From the NCBI GenBank assembly GCA_037127255.1, contig JBANSL010000016.1:5272501-5336500 (forward strand): a stretch of DNA of 64,000 nt, in the 5' to 3' direction. Shown here piece by piece: positions 12,616 to 23,859 of this stretch. The DNA comes from Persicaria tinctoria (taxonomy: Eukaryota; Streptophyta; Magnoliopsida; Caryophyllales; Polygonaceae). Position numbers and translations under genes: made by a program. Position 1 is the stretch's first letter. Every line of letters starts with the position of its first letter. Under the pieces are notes generated by a model. That model saw only the letters and a list, made by a program, of their open reading frames with translations. It did no database searches and was not told where the DNA came from.

Positions 12616-14162
12616 TATATATTTTTTTTTTGATAAGGTAAAAATTTGGGTGAGGTCAGACCCTGCTGGACCACCACCCAAGAGCATCCTTGCGGATGAG
12701 GACATGCAAAGCAGAATCAGCCCGGATGTCCTGCATGGAAGTTGTGTAGACGAGTCGCGCAATCCTGTCCGCGGTCGAATTGACTTCCCGGAAAACATGG
12801 CCAAATTGCACCCTAGTAAACTGTTGGAGTAGGAGCAGGGTGTCGGAGATCAGCATCTCGATCTCCCACGGGCAGTGCCACAAACCTTTCAGACGGCTGA
12901 TGACGGTTAGGCTGCCGCCTTCAATCATGATGCTGGATAGTTGGAGCTCCTTCGCCTTGGCGATGCCACCTTTAATCGCTAGAGCCTCCGCATCCACCGC
13001 AGAAATGTGCCCACACTTGAAGCCGCCGCAATCGATGACTGCCCCGTTGTGGTCCCTAATAATGAAACCTACAGAAGCTTCACCCGAAGGCAGTTTGGAT
13101 CCGTCGAAATTAATTTTGAAGGGCCCCTCATCTGGTTTGATCCATCTCAGATTTCTTCTTCTTCGTGTATCTGTTGTTCGAGTTTTCTGGTGGTGATATG
13201 TAGGCTCCTCTTCAAAGGTCAATTTAGAAACATCCCAGTTCTTTATTTGTTGTCTGGTATAATTCTACATAGTATGGATGGATGTTGTGTTGAGGTTTTC
13301 GAATACTTTCCGATTCCTACTTGTCCATAAGCTCCACCATGTCGTCGCAAGTCTTCCTTTTTGCTCAGTGTTGAGTCCAGTAAAAATTTCACACACAATG
13401 GTTTTGATCGATTTGTTTCTGGTGTCAATGTCTCGAATCACTTTTTCAATGTCTGAGTCAATTTTGTGAATTAGTTGTAGGGTGTGGTTGCATTCAGTAA
13501 AGAGATGGATTGCGTTTTCATCCATCTGATCACACAAAGCACAGGATAGTGGAACATGGATGCCTTTGTTTGCTAGTCTAGTTTTCGTCGGGATTCCATC
13601 TAATGCGAGTTTCGAAATGAAGTTTTTTACTTTCGGAAATGTGTCTAGGGCCCATATCCATGTCGTGTCACTGGTTTCTTCTGTGTTTTGTCTTGTGATG
13701 TGTGTTAGGGCACTTGCTGTACTGAACCATCCATTTTTACTAGGTTTCCAGTATAGTCTGTCTTCTATTTCATGTTCTGGTATGTAGATGTTCTCGATCT
13801 TGTTGACCACATCTAACGGGATGATGTTGGATAGTTCATCAATATTCCACTTTCTGTAGGTGTCGATATATTTTTCAGCCTTGTCATTTTCGTTGATTGT
13901 GGTGTTGGGATGTTGTTGCCCTTGTAATGGTTTATCATCTAGCCAGATATCCTTCCAAAAATTGATCGTCTTACCATTTCCTATTTGCCATATTAGTCCT
14001 TTGCAGAACTCTTCTTTCAGTTCCATTAGTTTAGCCCATTGCCAAGATGAATTACATTTTCGTTGGTATTCAAAGAGGGGGGTTTCTTTCATATATTTTT
14101 CTTTTATCACTTGGACCCACGGGTTCCATGGCTCTGCTAAGATTTTCCAAAACAATTTCATT
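12616..14162 (-). mobile_element. L1-type LINE, 5'-truncated, with 16-bp TSD
   Basis: Non-LTR retrotransposon read on the minus strand. 13265-14161 encodes the post-RT zinc-knuckle region (WFSTASALTHI, then a C-x2-C-type knuckle around CALCDQ). 12656-13222 encodes a plant-LINE RNase H domain starting INFDGSKLPSG and ending DALGWWSSRV. The reverse transcriptase is missing (5' truncation). The tail is a T-run at 12622-12631. The TSD tggaagggtgtatata lies at 12600-12615 and 14163-14178. The two frames are broken between 13222 and 13265. In RNase H the usual EGDS is EGGS, so a catalytic aspartate is lost: a dead copy. Confidence 0.9.
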
Positions 14163-14233
14163 TGGAAGGGTGTATATAGTGTTGTAGAGGATTTTCACCC
14201 ATGATAAATACTAGAATATTATACTATAATATA

Positions 14234-14466
14234 CTCCCTCCGTATTAAAATAGTTGTTGTTTTAGTTTTGACACATTTTTTAAAAACGATAAAAACTATA
14301 TAAAATATCAATGATTTTATTAATTTACAAAAGTAATTTCATACTTAATACAAATATCTATAAAATTATTAAAAAAATATTTGAAAAATTGATATTTTAT
14401 AGAGTTTTTTTTCTTCTTATAAACGTGTCTAAAAGTCAAACAACATATTTTGTGAGACAGAGGTAG
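14234..14466. mobile_element. Stowaway MITE
   Basis: Tc1/mariner-type MITE of 233 bp flanked by TA. The left end is ctccctccgta; the right end is a decayed acagaggtag. Internal arms (gacacattttttaaaaacg and aacgtgtctaaaagtcaaac) pair loosely. Same family as the copies at 18410, 20814, 21281, 26593 and 54340. Confidence 0.85.
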
Positions 14467-14478
14467 TATACTACTACG

Positions 14479-16875
14479 TTTTTTTTTTTTTTTTTTTTTT
14501 TGATTAGGAAAGAATTTGGGCAGAAGTCTACCCAAGTGCATCCAGACGGATGAGATCTATAAGATCTGGGTTAGAGTTAAGATTACTCCCCATGGCAGAA
14601 TGGCCAAGGTGTGCAGCCTTGTCAGCCACTCTATTGCCAGCTCGGGGAACATGAGAAAAGACCACCTAGCTTTCTCATACTTCTTATCAGGATCTGTATA
14701 TCGGACATGATTAATTCAATTTCCCATGGGCATCTCGTTTTGTTTTGTAGGTAGTCAATAATGATTTTCGAGTCACCTTCGATTATTATATCCTGAATTC
14801 TGAGTTTTTTAATTTCACTAATGCCTAGCCTGAGGGCTAGAGCCTCAGCCATTAAGGGGGACGTATTCCCGAGTTTCATAGCAGCTATTTGGAGGGGGTT
14901 TCCACGCCAGTCACGAATGACGACACCAGCACTACTAACCCCTGATAATAATGATGATCCATCAAAATTCAACTTAAGTTCCTTGTATGGAGGTTTTTTC
15001 CATTTTTTCCTTGTGGCTTTCCAATTTGTTTTCTTTGACGGTTTTGTGTTATTTGAGTATTCCTGGCAATCCACTTCGGATGTGCACACAAAGGAGCACG
15101 CCTTTTTCCAAGATTCCAATTGTTGGTCACAAAAACACTCAATGGTTTTTGACGCTGCTGGCGTCTGATTCCGAAAGGTGGTACCATTCCTAAAATACCA
15201 AATGGCCCACCAGCTTGTTAAAATACTTTGGATTTTATCTTTTGCCAGTTTCTTGATCCATGCCAGAATCAAAACCATGTCCCGATTCCTCGGGATATGT
15301 TGTTGTAATTCCCTTTGTTCAGTGTCAGATAGGAATCTATTAGTAAGATTTGGATAGCATTCCAGCAAGATGTGTATATCATCTTCGTTGTGGTCATTAC
15401 AGATTTGGCAGGTTGTAGGCACAGGGACACCCTTGGATTTCAACCTGTCCTTTGTGGGCAAGCCCGAGAGGGTTATCTTCCATAGGAAATTCTTAATTTT
15501 AGGAGGTAATTTCAGCTTCCATATCCAAGCAAACCTATCATTGTTGTTTCCCGTCTCGTTTGTCAACATCTTATAAGCCGACGAGGTAGTAAACCAACCC
15601 TTCCTGTCAGGCCACCAATATAGTCTGTCCTCTATGGGGGATAAAGGTAGAGGAACCGATTTTATTTCCTCTACCAACTCTACTGGGAGACAGCATCGAA
15701 GCTTCTCCAGCCACCCCTGTCCCCCAATTATGTAGTCACAGACTTTCTCATTTATGTTAATATTGGGTGGGCATCCATCCCTGTTACGCTAGAGAGTTTT
15801 TGTTAGCCAATTGTCTGTCCAAAACTTTACAGATTTTCCATTTCCGACTGACCATATAAGCCCTCTTTTAAACGGGTCTAAAAGGTCAGAAACCTTAGAC
15901 CATTGCCAAGAGGCCGGGCCAGATCGTTTGTAATTTAGTAAATGCTCGTTTCTTAGGTACTTATAGTTGATGACCCCAGGCATTTCCAGGTTCAGCGATG
16001 ATTTTCCAGAGTAGTTTGAGTTGTAAAGATTCGTTCATTTATTTTGTTTTCCTAATACCTAGTCCCCCATCCTTCTTTGGTTTGCAGATTTTGCTCCACC
16101 CAATAAGGGGTTTATGTTGAGCGTCTTTATTCCAAAAGAAAGTTCGGTTCAGAGTATCCAATTCTTTGTGCATAGTTGCAGGGATCATAAAATTCTGCAT
16201 TGTGTATAACGGTTTAGAGGAGAGATTAGCTGAGATCAAGACCGCCCGACCTTGTTGCGATAGGGATTCTGCCCGCCACCTAGCTAACTGATCTTTTGAT
16301 TTGTTTATAATGTCTTCGAATGTGTCCGTGTTTACTCTACCATTTATAATGGGACAACCCAAGTATTTTTCAATTGAGGCGGAGTGAGTAATTCCAAGTA
16401 CACTTTCCAGTTCCGATATTCGGTTCCGCACAACTCCCTTTGTAACCTGAAAGGTAGACTTGTTGTAGTTCACTTTTTGTCCCGATATTTGGCAGTACTC
16501 CTCGAGGATGGTTTTAATCTTTTGACATGCCGAAACACTACCTTTGGTAAAGATCAGAATGTCATCAGCAAAAGCTAAAAAGGGAATCACCGGGCCCGTG
16601 GACCCAAATCTAAATCCGATCATTTTGTTGGCATCTCGTGCCTCCTTGACGAGCCTTCGAGCTAATATTTCAGCTCCCAAGACGAAGAGAAAAGGTGATA
16701 AGGGATCACCCTGTCTCAACCCCCTGGAAGGAAGAAATTGGTATGTGGGACCATTGTTAACTATGACAGAGAATGAAACGGAGGATATGCATTCTTTGAC
16801 CCAATTAACAAAAGTCGAATGAAAGCCATATTGGCGTAGCACGATCTCAGTGAATTCCCAATCAACCCTGTCATA
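14479..16875 (-). mobile_element. L1-type LINE with RT and RNase H, 5'-truncated
   Basis: Minus-strand LINE ending in a T-run at 14479-14501. 16039-16842 encodes the reverse transcriptase with RQGDPLSPFLF and the catalytic FADD box (LAFADDILIF); the frame continues rightward to YDRVDWEF at the 5' truncation. 15789-15983 and 14631-15677 carry the thumb/connection, the zinc-knuckle (CQICND) and RNase H with NFDGS, AEALA and IEGDS intact. Frame breaks lie near 15983-16039, 15677-15789 and 14630-14660; beyond the last, the end (HVPRAGNRVADKAAHL to DALG-stop) is in another frame. Pseudogenised, but less so than the neighbour at 12616. Confidence 0.9.
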
Positions 16876-16920
16876 CAGAGTACTGTATAATACTCAGTAT
16901 TATACAGTACTCTGTATGAC
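16870..16920. repeat. Perfect 51-bp palindrome at LINE 5' junction
   Basis: Arms of 25 bp (starting gtcatacagagtactgtata) around a single central base, with no mismatch. The first six bases of the left arm are the last LINE codons (Tyr-Asp of YDRVDWEF); the rest is not LINE coding sequence. Confidence 0.9.
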
Positions 16921-16933
16921 CCTATATTTAAGT

Positions 16934-17154
16934 TACGGAGTATAATTATATAGACATCCAAATAAGCCCTTTAATGAAAAAAAGTACTCCTATGGTTTTT
17001 GGATAATATTAGACGGAGTATCATCAATACGGAGTAGAACGTAGTCCGTACTCCATTACTCCGTAATACGGAGAAATCATACATCAAATCAAGGTAGTAC
17101 TCCGAATACGGAGTACTTATTGTATTCGGAGTACGTATTGAATTATACGGAGTA
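16934..17154. repeat. Cluster of TACGGAGTA motifs
   Basis: Five exact TACGGAGTA/TACTCCGTA 9-mers at 16934, 17028, 17057, 17107 and 17146, plus one-base variants at about 17012, 17046, 17098 and 17124. Two further exact copies lie at 59929 and 60709. The spacing is irregular, so this is not a simple tandem array. Confidence 0.8.
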
Positions 17155-17217
17155 TATATTGCTCCGTAGAAGTAGAAACTACTCCATTTTCATGTAACAT
17201 TAAAGGGATGTTGTTAT

Positions 17218-17363
17218 ATACACCGCAAATCCAAAGGTAGAAAATGCAAGGACGTGCAACCCTTTTGACTAATTAACGTTTTAAAAAAATTAATTAACCC
17301 CTTTTAATCATGCACCTCCTTAAGGACGTGCATGATTTGGGGTGTATATATCCGCAACAACAT
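17218..17363. mobile_element. Small MITE with about 20-bp terminal inverted repeats
   Basis: Left end atgttgttatatacacc pairs with the reverse complement of the right end (gtgtatatatccgcaacaacat). Length 146 bp. No clear TSD. A 19-bp direct repeat (aaatcatacatcaaatcaa) lies at 17074-17092 and 17365-17383. Confidence 0.55.
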
Positions 17364-17430
17364 TAAATCATACATCAAATCAAAGACAATTGAATTGATC
17401 CTCAGTTTAACCTGCATACAAATAACAACT

Positions 17431-17614
17431 TTTTTTTATGACGAGGAACCCATCTTTGGTGGCAAATTCCGGACACCTGACCCAGCCGGTAACTGATAAG
17501 GAGCAAGACAAACCTTGGATTTTCACCCAATGAAAGGGACGAAGGTAGGGATCGAACCCGAGACCTCCTGACTTCCCCTCTTGCTTCCTACCAGTGAGCC
17601 ACCCCGACTGGGGC
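17431..17614 (-). mobile_element. tRNA-derived SINE, copy 1
   Basis: Read on the minus strand it begins gccccagtcggggtggctc, with an A-box-like tggctcactgg and a B-box-like ggttcgatcc, and ends cctcgtcat followed by an A-run. These internal polymerase III boxes plus the A tail define a SINE. Sister copies: 24508-24697, 31469-32829 and 33190-33300. It lacks part of the middle present in the copy at 24508. Confidence 0.85.
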
Positions 17615-17819
17615 TAAGTACTCTTTTTTTTTGCCTTTCAAATCATGCACAAATTGGTTATAGAAAAAAACACAATAGATTAATTAGTGGTTTGTTGTAT
17701 CATGACGATTTGTTTGTCTGACGCTCCTTACATCCACCCTCTTTGATATTTCAAATTCTTACTTATTAAAAAAAATAAGATTTATATTCAAAAACAAACT
17801 ACTCTCTGTTGTTTTGGTT

Positions 17820-18170
17820 TGTAGTTTATTGTGTTTTGCTATTTTTGTTGGGGTGCAGGCTTCATATTGTGATTAATGTTTTATTTGTCATGCTCGGAGA
17901 TGTCGTGGAGATGTGATCGACACCTGATGATTCTATTGAGTCCATAATCTGAGGTGTCCAGTTGTGATCCTTAGAGTTTTCTGTTTGCGTCTTCTATTTG
18001 GGTGATCAAATCGTTTATTTTGATGGTCGACTTGTGTTTCGCATTGTAGGATGACTTATACTTTTCTTTTTGTATTTTCTTTTATGTCATTTACCTTTCA
18101 TATTTTTTTTGTCATTTGTTTCTAATTAAATGTACATGATGATTAGTCTATCTACTACTTTATTCGGTCT
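17820..18170 (+). mobile_element. LINE 3'-end remnant (probable)
   Basis: T/G-rich, non-coding, ending with ttttgtcatttgtttct and gatgattagtctatctac, the same closing phrase as 7610-8090. No coding part is left. Confidence 0.35.
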
Positions 18171-18409
18171 CTTAGAGTTTACATGTACGGACCCCAACCC
18201 ATCCCATTTTTAAAAAATAAAATAATGGGTTAAAAATTAAAAAAAAATTATTCATTTACTTATTAAATTAAGAGGTTCATAATAAAAACTATGCGTTTGA
18301 AAAAAGTTTAGCCTATTTAGTGGAGTAGTTTATCCAAATTTTAATTTCTGATCCATTCCTAGTGTTTAGATAATCGAATTTTTTCTCTATTGATTGATAA
18401 ATAGTATTA

Positions 18410-18631
18410 CTTTCGTTCAGAAATAGATGTCGTTTGACTTTTTGACGCGTTTTTTAATGAGCTAAAAACTATATGAAATATTAACTTTTTAAACAATTTT
18501 TTTAATAATATGATACTTATTTATTAATAAGTATTTATATTATATTAAAAAATTAAAAAAAATTATATAGTTTTTAGCTCCTTAAAAAACATGCTAAAAA
18601 AAGTAAAACAACGTCTATTTCTGAACGTAGA
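18410..18631. mobile_element. Stowaway-like MITE
   Basis: TA-flanked. Left end ctttcgttcagaaatagatg pairs with the right end catctatttctgaacgtaga-type arm; internal tagttttagctc arms are shared with the copy at 54340. The termini have diverged from the ctccctccg consensus. Confidence 0.75.
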
Positions 18632-19061
18632 TATTAATTAATTAAAAGGTTGGCGTGCGGAGTTGGGATGGCCATAAATCGAAATGAATGAAAGGGATGA
18701 AATTCATAATCATTCTGAAATGTAATATAAAAAAAATATAAAAATATGAAATGCGAAATGACAGTAGAATAAGTGTATGGGAGACGTAAGAGAGAGGAGA
18801 GGAGAGGAGAAGACTGAAACTGCAAGTGTAAGAGAGAGGAGGAAGCCATGCAATCTGAATTTTCAGTGACTGCAAACTTTATGAGAGTGACGTTACTCTC
18901 CCCTTAAGGCGTGCTTTTCCATCTACCTAGCTCCTCTCTACCCTCTTCTCTACACCCCTCTCTACTCTCTTCAATTTCTTTATCCATCCTAAAAGACATA
19001 ACTAAACTACAAACTTCACTTAGGACATCCTACCATCGAGTAAGTTATTTGTGTGATTTCG

Positions 19062-19440
19062 TCTTAGGATGGAACCTCATTCAGCTTGTGTGCTCGACTT
19101 GGTTGGTGCGCTTGATGCGTTTATCGTGCGTGACCTCCCACGTTGGATAACCCACCCTGATTTAACATGGTATCAGATCGAGCTGAAGTTCGACTAGGTG
19201 TGGTGTGATTTGGATTCTTGGTCAAACAGTTGCGCTTGAGGGGGCCGGGAGTTGTAGGATAAGGATCCCACATTGATTAAAAATTGAATCTAAGCCAGTA
19301 GGCTACCCCACCTAACACCAATTGGTTTTAGGATGGAACTCCACTTGGCTTGTGTGCTCGGCTTGGTTGGTGCGCGTGATGCGCTTGGGCGTGCGTGCCC
19401 CCTACGTCGTATATGACCCAACATAATTTAACACGTTATA
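19062..19440 (+). mobile_element. TRIM-like mini LTR retrotransposon, copy 1
   Basis: Two related LTR segments, 19062-19165 (5'-truncated) and 19253-19440, share the phrase from taggatggaac through gtgcgcttgatgcg. Directly after the first is tggtatcagatc (19168-19179), one base off the initiator-Met tRNA primer-binding site TGGTATCAGAGC. Directly before the second is a purine tract, gagggggccgggagt. The internal part is under 90 bp and encodes nothing: a terminal-repeat retrotransposon in miniature. Confidence 0.75.
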
Positions 19441-19469
19441 AGGTTTTTCTTTTGTTTTTGGTTTTGTTT

Positions 19470-19703
19470 TTGAAATGAAAGATATTCTATATATAGGTTG
19501 ATTTGATTAATCGATCGAGCAGAAAAAAAATTATCATGAAAACAAACATAAAAAAATATGATCGGGACGAGTAGTACAAGTACATCTTGAAATGAAAGAT
19601 ATTCTATATATAGGTTGATTTGATTAATCGATCGAGCAGAAAAAAAATTATCATGAAAACAAACATAAAAAAATATGATCGGGATGAGTAGTACAAGTAC
19701 ATC
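19470..19703. repeat. 117-bp tandem duplication
   Basis: Units 19470-19586 and 19587-19703 differ at one base (gggacgag versus gggatgag). It contains no coding frame. Near-identity implies a recent event or an assembly artefact. Confidence 0.95.
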
Positions 19704-20813
19704 AAAGAGGTGAAAAGGTGACTCTCAAATAATCATAAACTATTTTTACTTGATAAATTGAAATGATAATGTCAGATTTTAAAATCATTATATCGAGAGT
19801 GAGACATGATAACAATAAAGTGATAGATAACGTTACATATCTTTGTTGTTCTAACGTCAGATGTCTCAATATTTACAACAATTTAGGTTTTTCCAAGTAT
19901 AGATTAACACTAACACTAGATTCTTTCTATGGTAGTTTTTAACAACTAAATCATTCGAATTCATGACCCTAGCTACCTATAACCGATTTGTATACAAAAA
20001 CGTGCAACGCATTCCAATTTGAGCTATGTGCCCTGCACAATAATCATCATAAGTTTTAGAAAAAATACATGGACACATCTACCCGTCTATTGTAAAAAAA
20101 AAAAAAAAAAACTATAATAACAATTAAAAAAAATCCCGACAATAAAGAGACAGATCATGGATCTGCTCTGGGTATATTATTAAAAAGAAAAAGAAAAAAG
20201 AAAAAAGAAAAAAAGAATCGTTTTTTTTTTTAACAAGAAATAATTCGAAATCCAAACTTCAATATTCGTTCTATAAAACTCTAAAACATGGATGAATAAA
20301 TTCTAGATCGGTTCTTATATATTTTTTTATACAACTTGCAATGATTATTTAACAAATGTGAAACTATGAAACAATATAAAATAAAACTTATGTATACACC
20401 TCGACTCTGAGATCAAAATTTAACTAAATGACCACCTACACACACAGACACAGCTAAGGAATGAATTGGGGGTACGTGGTAGGGGTATAGGGGGTATAGA
20501 GTAGGGATACCATAGAGAGGGGCATGTAGTGTAGGGGGGTTGGGGTAGCTGCACCCCTTCCCTAACTAGTCTCTCAGTAGGCGACGAGGAGAGATCGATC
20601 AGTTGAGTGCGTCACGCGGGCGCAGGTGCACCCCTACCGCATGGCGCATGCTCCAAAACCGTCTTCCTTGGATTCATTTGTAAATAAATAGCGGTCATAT
20701 CCGGATTTCGAACTGGAGACTTTTGAATATTATCCATTTTAGTGAGCCGTTTCGGAATGTTTCCCAAAACCCTCTTCCTTCAAATACCAAAATTACTCCG
20801 GTACTCCCTCCGT
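19704..20813. other. Intergenic, with a G-rich stretch at 20468-20555
   Basis: AT-rich with mononucleotide runs near 20090 and 20220. 20468-20555 carries many runs of four to six G (agggg, tagggggt, taggggggttgggg). No gene or transposon termini were recognised. Confidence 0.4.
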
Positions 20814-21041
20814 CTCACAAAGGTTGTCTTTGGACTATTTATACACGTTTTGTAAGAAGCTAAAAACTATAAATATAATTTTTTTTTATTATTAATTTTT
20901 TAAAATAATTCTATACTTATTAGTAATATGTATGATATTATTTAAAAATATTTAATAAAATATTGATATTTTATATAGTTTTAAAATTATTAAGAAAATG
21001 TGTATAAATAGTTAGAGACAATCATTGTGGGACGGAAGGAG
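20814..21041. mobile_element. Stowaway MITE
   Basis: TA-flanked, 228 bp; left end ctccctccgtctcacaaagg, right end ttgtgggacggaaggag. Long imperfect arms, including tatacacgtttt and aaaatgtgtata. Confidence 0.9.
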
Positions 21042-21280
21042 TATTATGGAATTGCAATTAGCAAGAGATGTGGGCCCGGACAGAGGCCTATCATTGTCCC
21101 AATTATATACAAATCAGCAGGATATCATGTGTGAGGGCGACACTTCCCGGCCTTCTCCCTCGATCATTTCTCTCGTCATCCATTCATATCTTTTGGATTT
21201 CATCTGGATTTAATTCAAAAGATTTGAATGGATATGATGAGTTTGGTTTTAGATTTATGATTCTGTTTGGTTAAATGGTA

Positions 21281-21517
21281 CTCCCTCCGTACAGCAAAAT
21301 ATGTCATTTTAAGATGTTATTTTTGTTCAAAAAAACTTGTTATTGTAGGTATTTTACACTCCACTTTACGAAAATATCATTGACATGACTGGTGATTTGT
21401 TAGTTGTACTTTTCGATAAAGTAAAAAAAAGGTAATAATTGAGGGTACGTAAATTGGTGCATTTGTTAATTGTCTTAAAACTTGTGAAAAATACTAAAAC
21501 TACATGAACGGATGGAG
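21281..21517. mobile_element. Stowaway MITE
   Basis: TA-flanked, 237 bp; left end ctccctccgtacagcaaaat, right end catgaacggatggag. Arms are more diverged than in the neighbouring copy at 20814. Confidence 0.8.
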
Positions 21518-21720
21518 TAGTTGATTATGAATCTGAATTTAATTGATTATTTGTGTTAAATATATATCAATAAGTTAGTATAATATATACTGTATTTGGT
21601 AAACCCAAGCTACTTTAATTTCGTTCTCATTGATTACTTGCGTCTTGAAAAGAAAGAATTGTCACTGATATGATTAGCTTTAACCGTTTATAAAAACAAT
21701 CCCAAACTCTTGACGTGTTA

Positions 21721-22094
21721 GAGCATCAACAACCAAGGGTTTTGGTTATCCTAAGGTTACTAAAAGGTAACTCCTTGGTTGTGGCTTATACCTTAAGGTA
21801 AGGGAATGAAAGAGGTTATCTTAGTAGAGAGAGGTAACCTCTTCTCTTTTGTAATTTTTTTTTAATCAAAAAGTAAAGGAAATATATGATATTACACCTG
21901 ATAAAGGGAAAGAAAATGTGAAAATATATTTGAAAAGGGGTAAGAGGTTTCCCCATGGTTGTAAACCAAACCTTTTAAGATAAGGTAGAAAAAGTGAAAA
22001 AATATTTAAACAAAAAAACAAATGAGGTGTAAAATTAGAATAGGGTGAGAGAAAATAAAATGGGTAAAAGGTTTACCCATGGTTGTTGATGGTC
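21721..22094. mobile_element. Harbinger/Tourist-like MITE
   Basis: 374 bp with a TTA duplication on both sides (21718-21720, 22095-22097). Left end gagcatcaacaacca; right end is its inverse with one change (tggttgttgatggtc). A 3-bp TWA-type target is characteristic of PIF/Harbinger. Confidence 0.8.
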
Positions 22095-22350
22095 TTATAA
22101 ATACACTCTATTTAGATATGAGACCCTACTCACCTGGAATAGCGTACGGGTGGGTATAGACAATTGATGAAACTTAGATGAGTCACAAACACATCCTTCA
22201 CCCAAAATGGTTTCGAAAACCCGCAATGAGTACACACTATTTTTTTTTATTTATTAAAACGTACTATAGAGATTGTAAAGAATAAAGATATGTGAAAAGC
22301 TTGAGTTTCATTGATTGATGATAGGAGCATATATACAACTACATGACTCG

Positions 22351-22841
22351 GAGGCGGAGGCGGATCCTCTTTAGGGCCAGTGGTGGGCCACCATTGCCAC
22401 CACTAGTGGCAATCGCTTCCCAATTAAAAATGAAATTTAACATACATATTCCTCTCGTCTATAGCTTCGATTTGATATATTGTAATTTATAAGCTCAAAT
22501 TCGATATCCGAGCAAAAAGTTATAAGCATTTCAAATTTCAGTACTGAATTACAATATTTCCTACATTATTTACCAAACCGATATATTTTTATTCTAATTA
22601 TCATTTATTAATTTCATATCTTAATAATATAATTATATCCGAGAACTTCAAATTATGAGGTTATATTGAAATATTTGAAAACCATGAAATAAATCATGCA
22701 AGATTTATGTTTTATTCTAGTTACACATCCATAATATTGATGATTTTTTGGAAAAGAAAAATTAGGGTTTAATTTTACATCCAATATTTTTTTATCGTAA
22801 TTTTTCGCCCCCTCAATCAACAAGTTCAGGATCCGCCACTG
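22351..22841. mobile_element. hAT-like non-autonomous element (probable)
   Basis: The right end reads ggatccgccactggg, the inverse of the cagtggcggatcc terminus common to plant hAT MITEs. The left end has a decayed gaggcggatcc. No coding frame; TSD not resolved. Confidence 0.4.
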
Positions 22842-22917
22842 GGAAGATAAGGATTTTTCAAAGATAAAGATACACAATATACAAAATCTATCCATTAATA
22901 ACTAATTCTTATCCTAA

Positions 22918-23251
22918 GAGCTCGTTTGGTTGGCCATCAAAAAACCCAGGAAGTATAGTTAATACATGTGTTTGGTTGATTTTTTTGTCTCGGAAAAATC
23001 CAGAAAGTTGAATTCCCGGGAATTTAAATTCCCCATTTTAAAGGAAGTTTACTTACCTAGTCCCCCTAGGTAAGTTCCACTTCCACCATTTTTAATTGTA
23101 AATTTCTACTTTTTTCATTTTAATTCTTATATTCCAAAATCAAACCAAACACTTTTTCTTAATTCCCATGATTTATAATTTTTGGGAATTGAGTTCCTGG
23201 GGAAGTTAAATTCCCGAGAATTATACTTTCCCTATTTAACCAAACGAGCCC
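22918..23251. mobile_element. Harbinger-like MITE, CTCGTTTGGTT family, copy 1
   Basis: 334 bp with TAA duplication (22915-22917 and 23252-23254). Ends gagctcgtttggttgg and ttaaccaaacgagccc are inverse. Internal sequence resembles copy 2 in the FLA intron (41586-42068), including paired ttcccgggaa/aattccc blocks. Confidence 0.8.
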
Positions 23252-23480
23252 TAATACTCCAACTCATGGGGGAGGACACACAGCTTGTCACGCAATGTAG
23301 CGAACTGATTACTGCCTAGTGCCTTGGTGAAGATTTCTGCAACTTGATCCAAAGCACGAATGTGACGAACCACAAGGTCCCTAACCTCAACTTGTTCTCG
23401 AACAAATAAGTAATCAATGTGGATATACTTAGAACGTTGATGAAGAATAGGATTGGCGGACATAAAGAATACAATACATA
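23251..23480 (-). mobile_element. Ty1/copia RNase H fragment
   Basis: Encodes the end of a copia polyprotein: NPILHQRSKYIHIDYLFVRE, then LDQVAEIFTKALGS and LRDKLCVL before a stop. No LTR or RT remains. It abuts the MITE ending at 23251, which probably inserted at its edge. Confidence 0.7.
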
Positions 23481-23859
23481 TATAATAACCAAATAATTCA
23501 CTGCATATGCTTACCCAAATAAAAAGAATAAAGACAAAAAAAACGGTTGATCCGAGATTCATAAGTATCATCCCACTATAAGTCTCATCCGACGTTTGGA
23601 CCCTAAAATTGAACAAGTTCTACAAGATATTGTTAACTTAAGTGATAGAAACATAAAAGAAACACTAAATAAATCTTTGACAAACTGAACCATAAGCAAA
23701 AGGAGACTCTAGCTACAACATGGTAGTGTTTGAGGACAAATCGGAACAGAAAAGTTTTCGACCAAACTAACTCAATGACAATACAAAACATGGAATACAC
23801 GACATGACAGACATTAAAGAGATGGGAAGACACCAAAAAGCTTGAGCTTAAGGACAAAA

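Noticed and set aside
17431..17614. tRNA gene suggested by A- and B-box matches
   Set aside because: No cloverleaf with acceptor pairing; the sequence runs on into a SINE body with an A tail and recurs four times.
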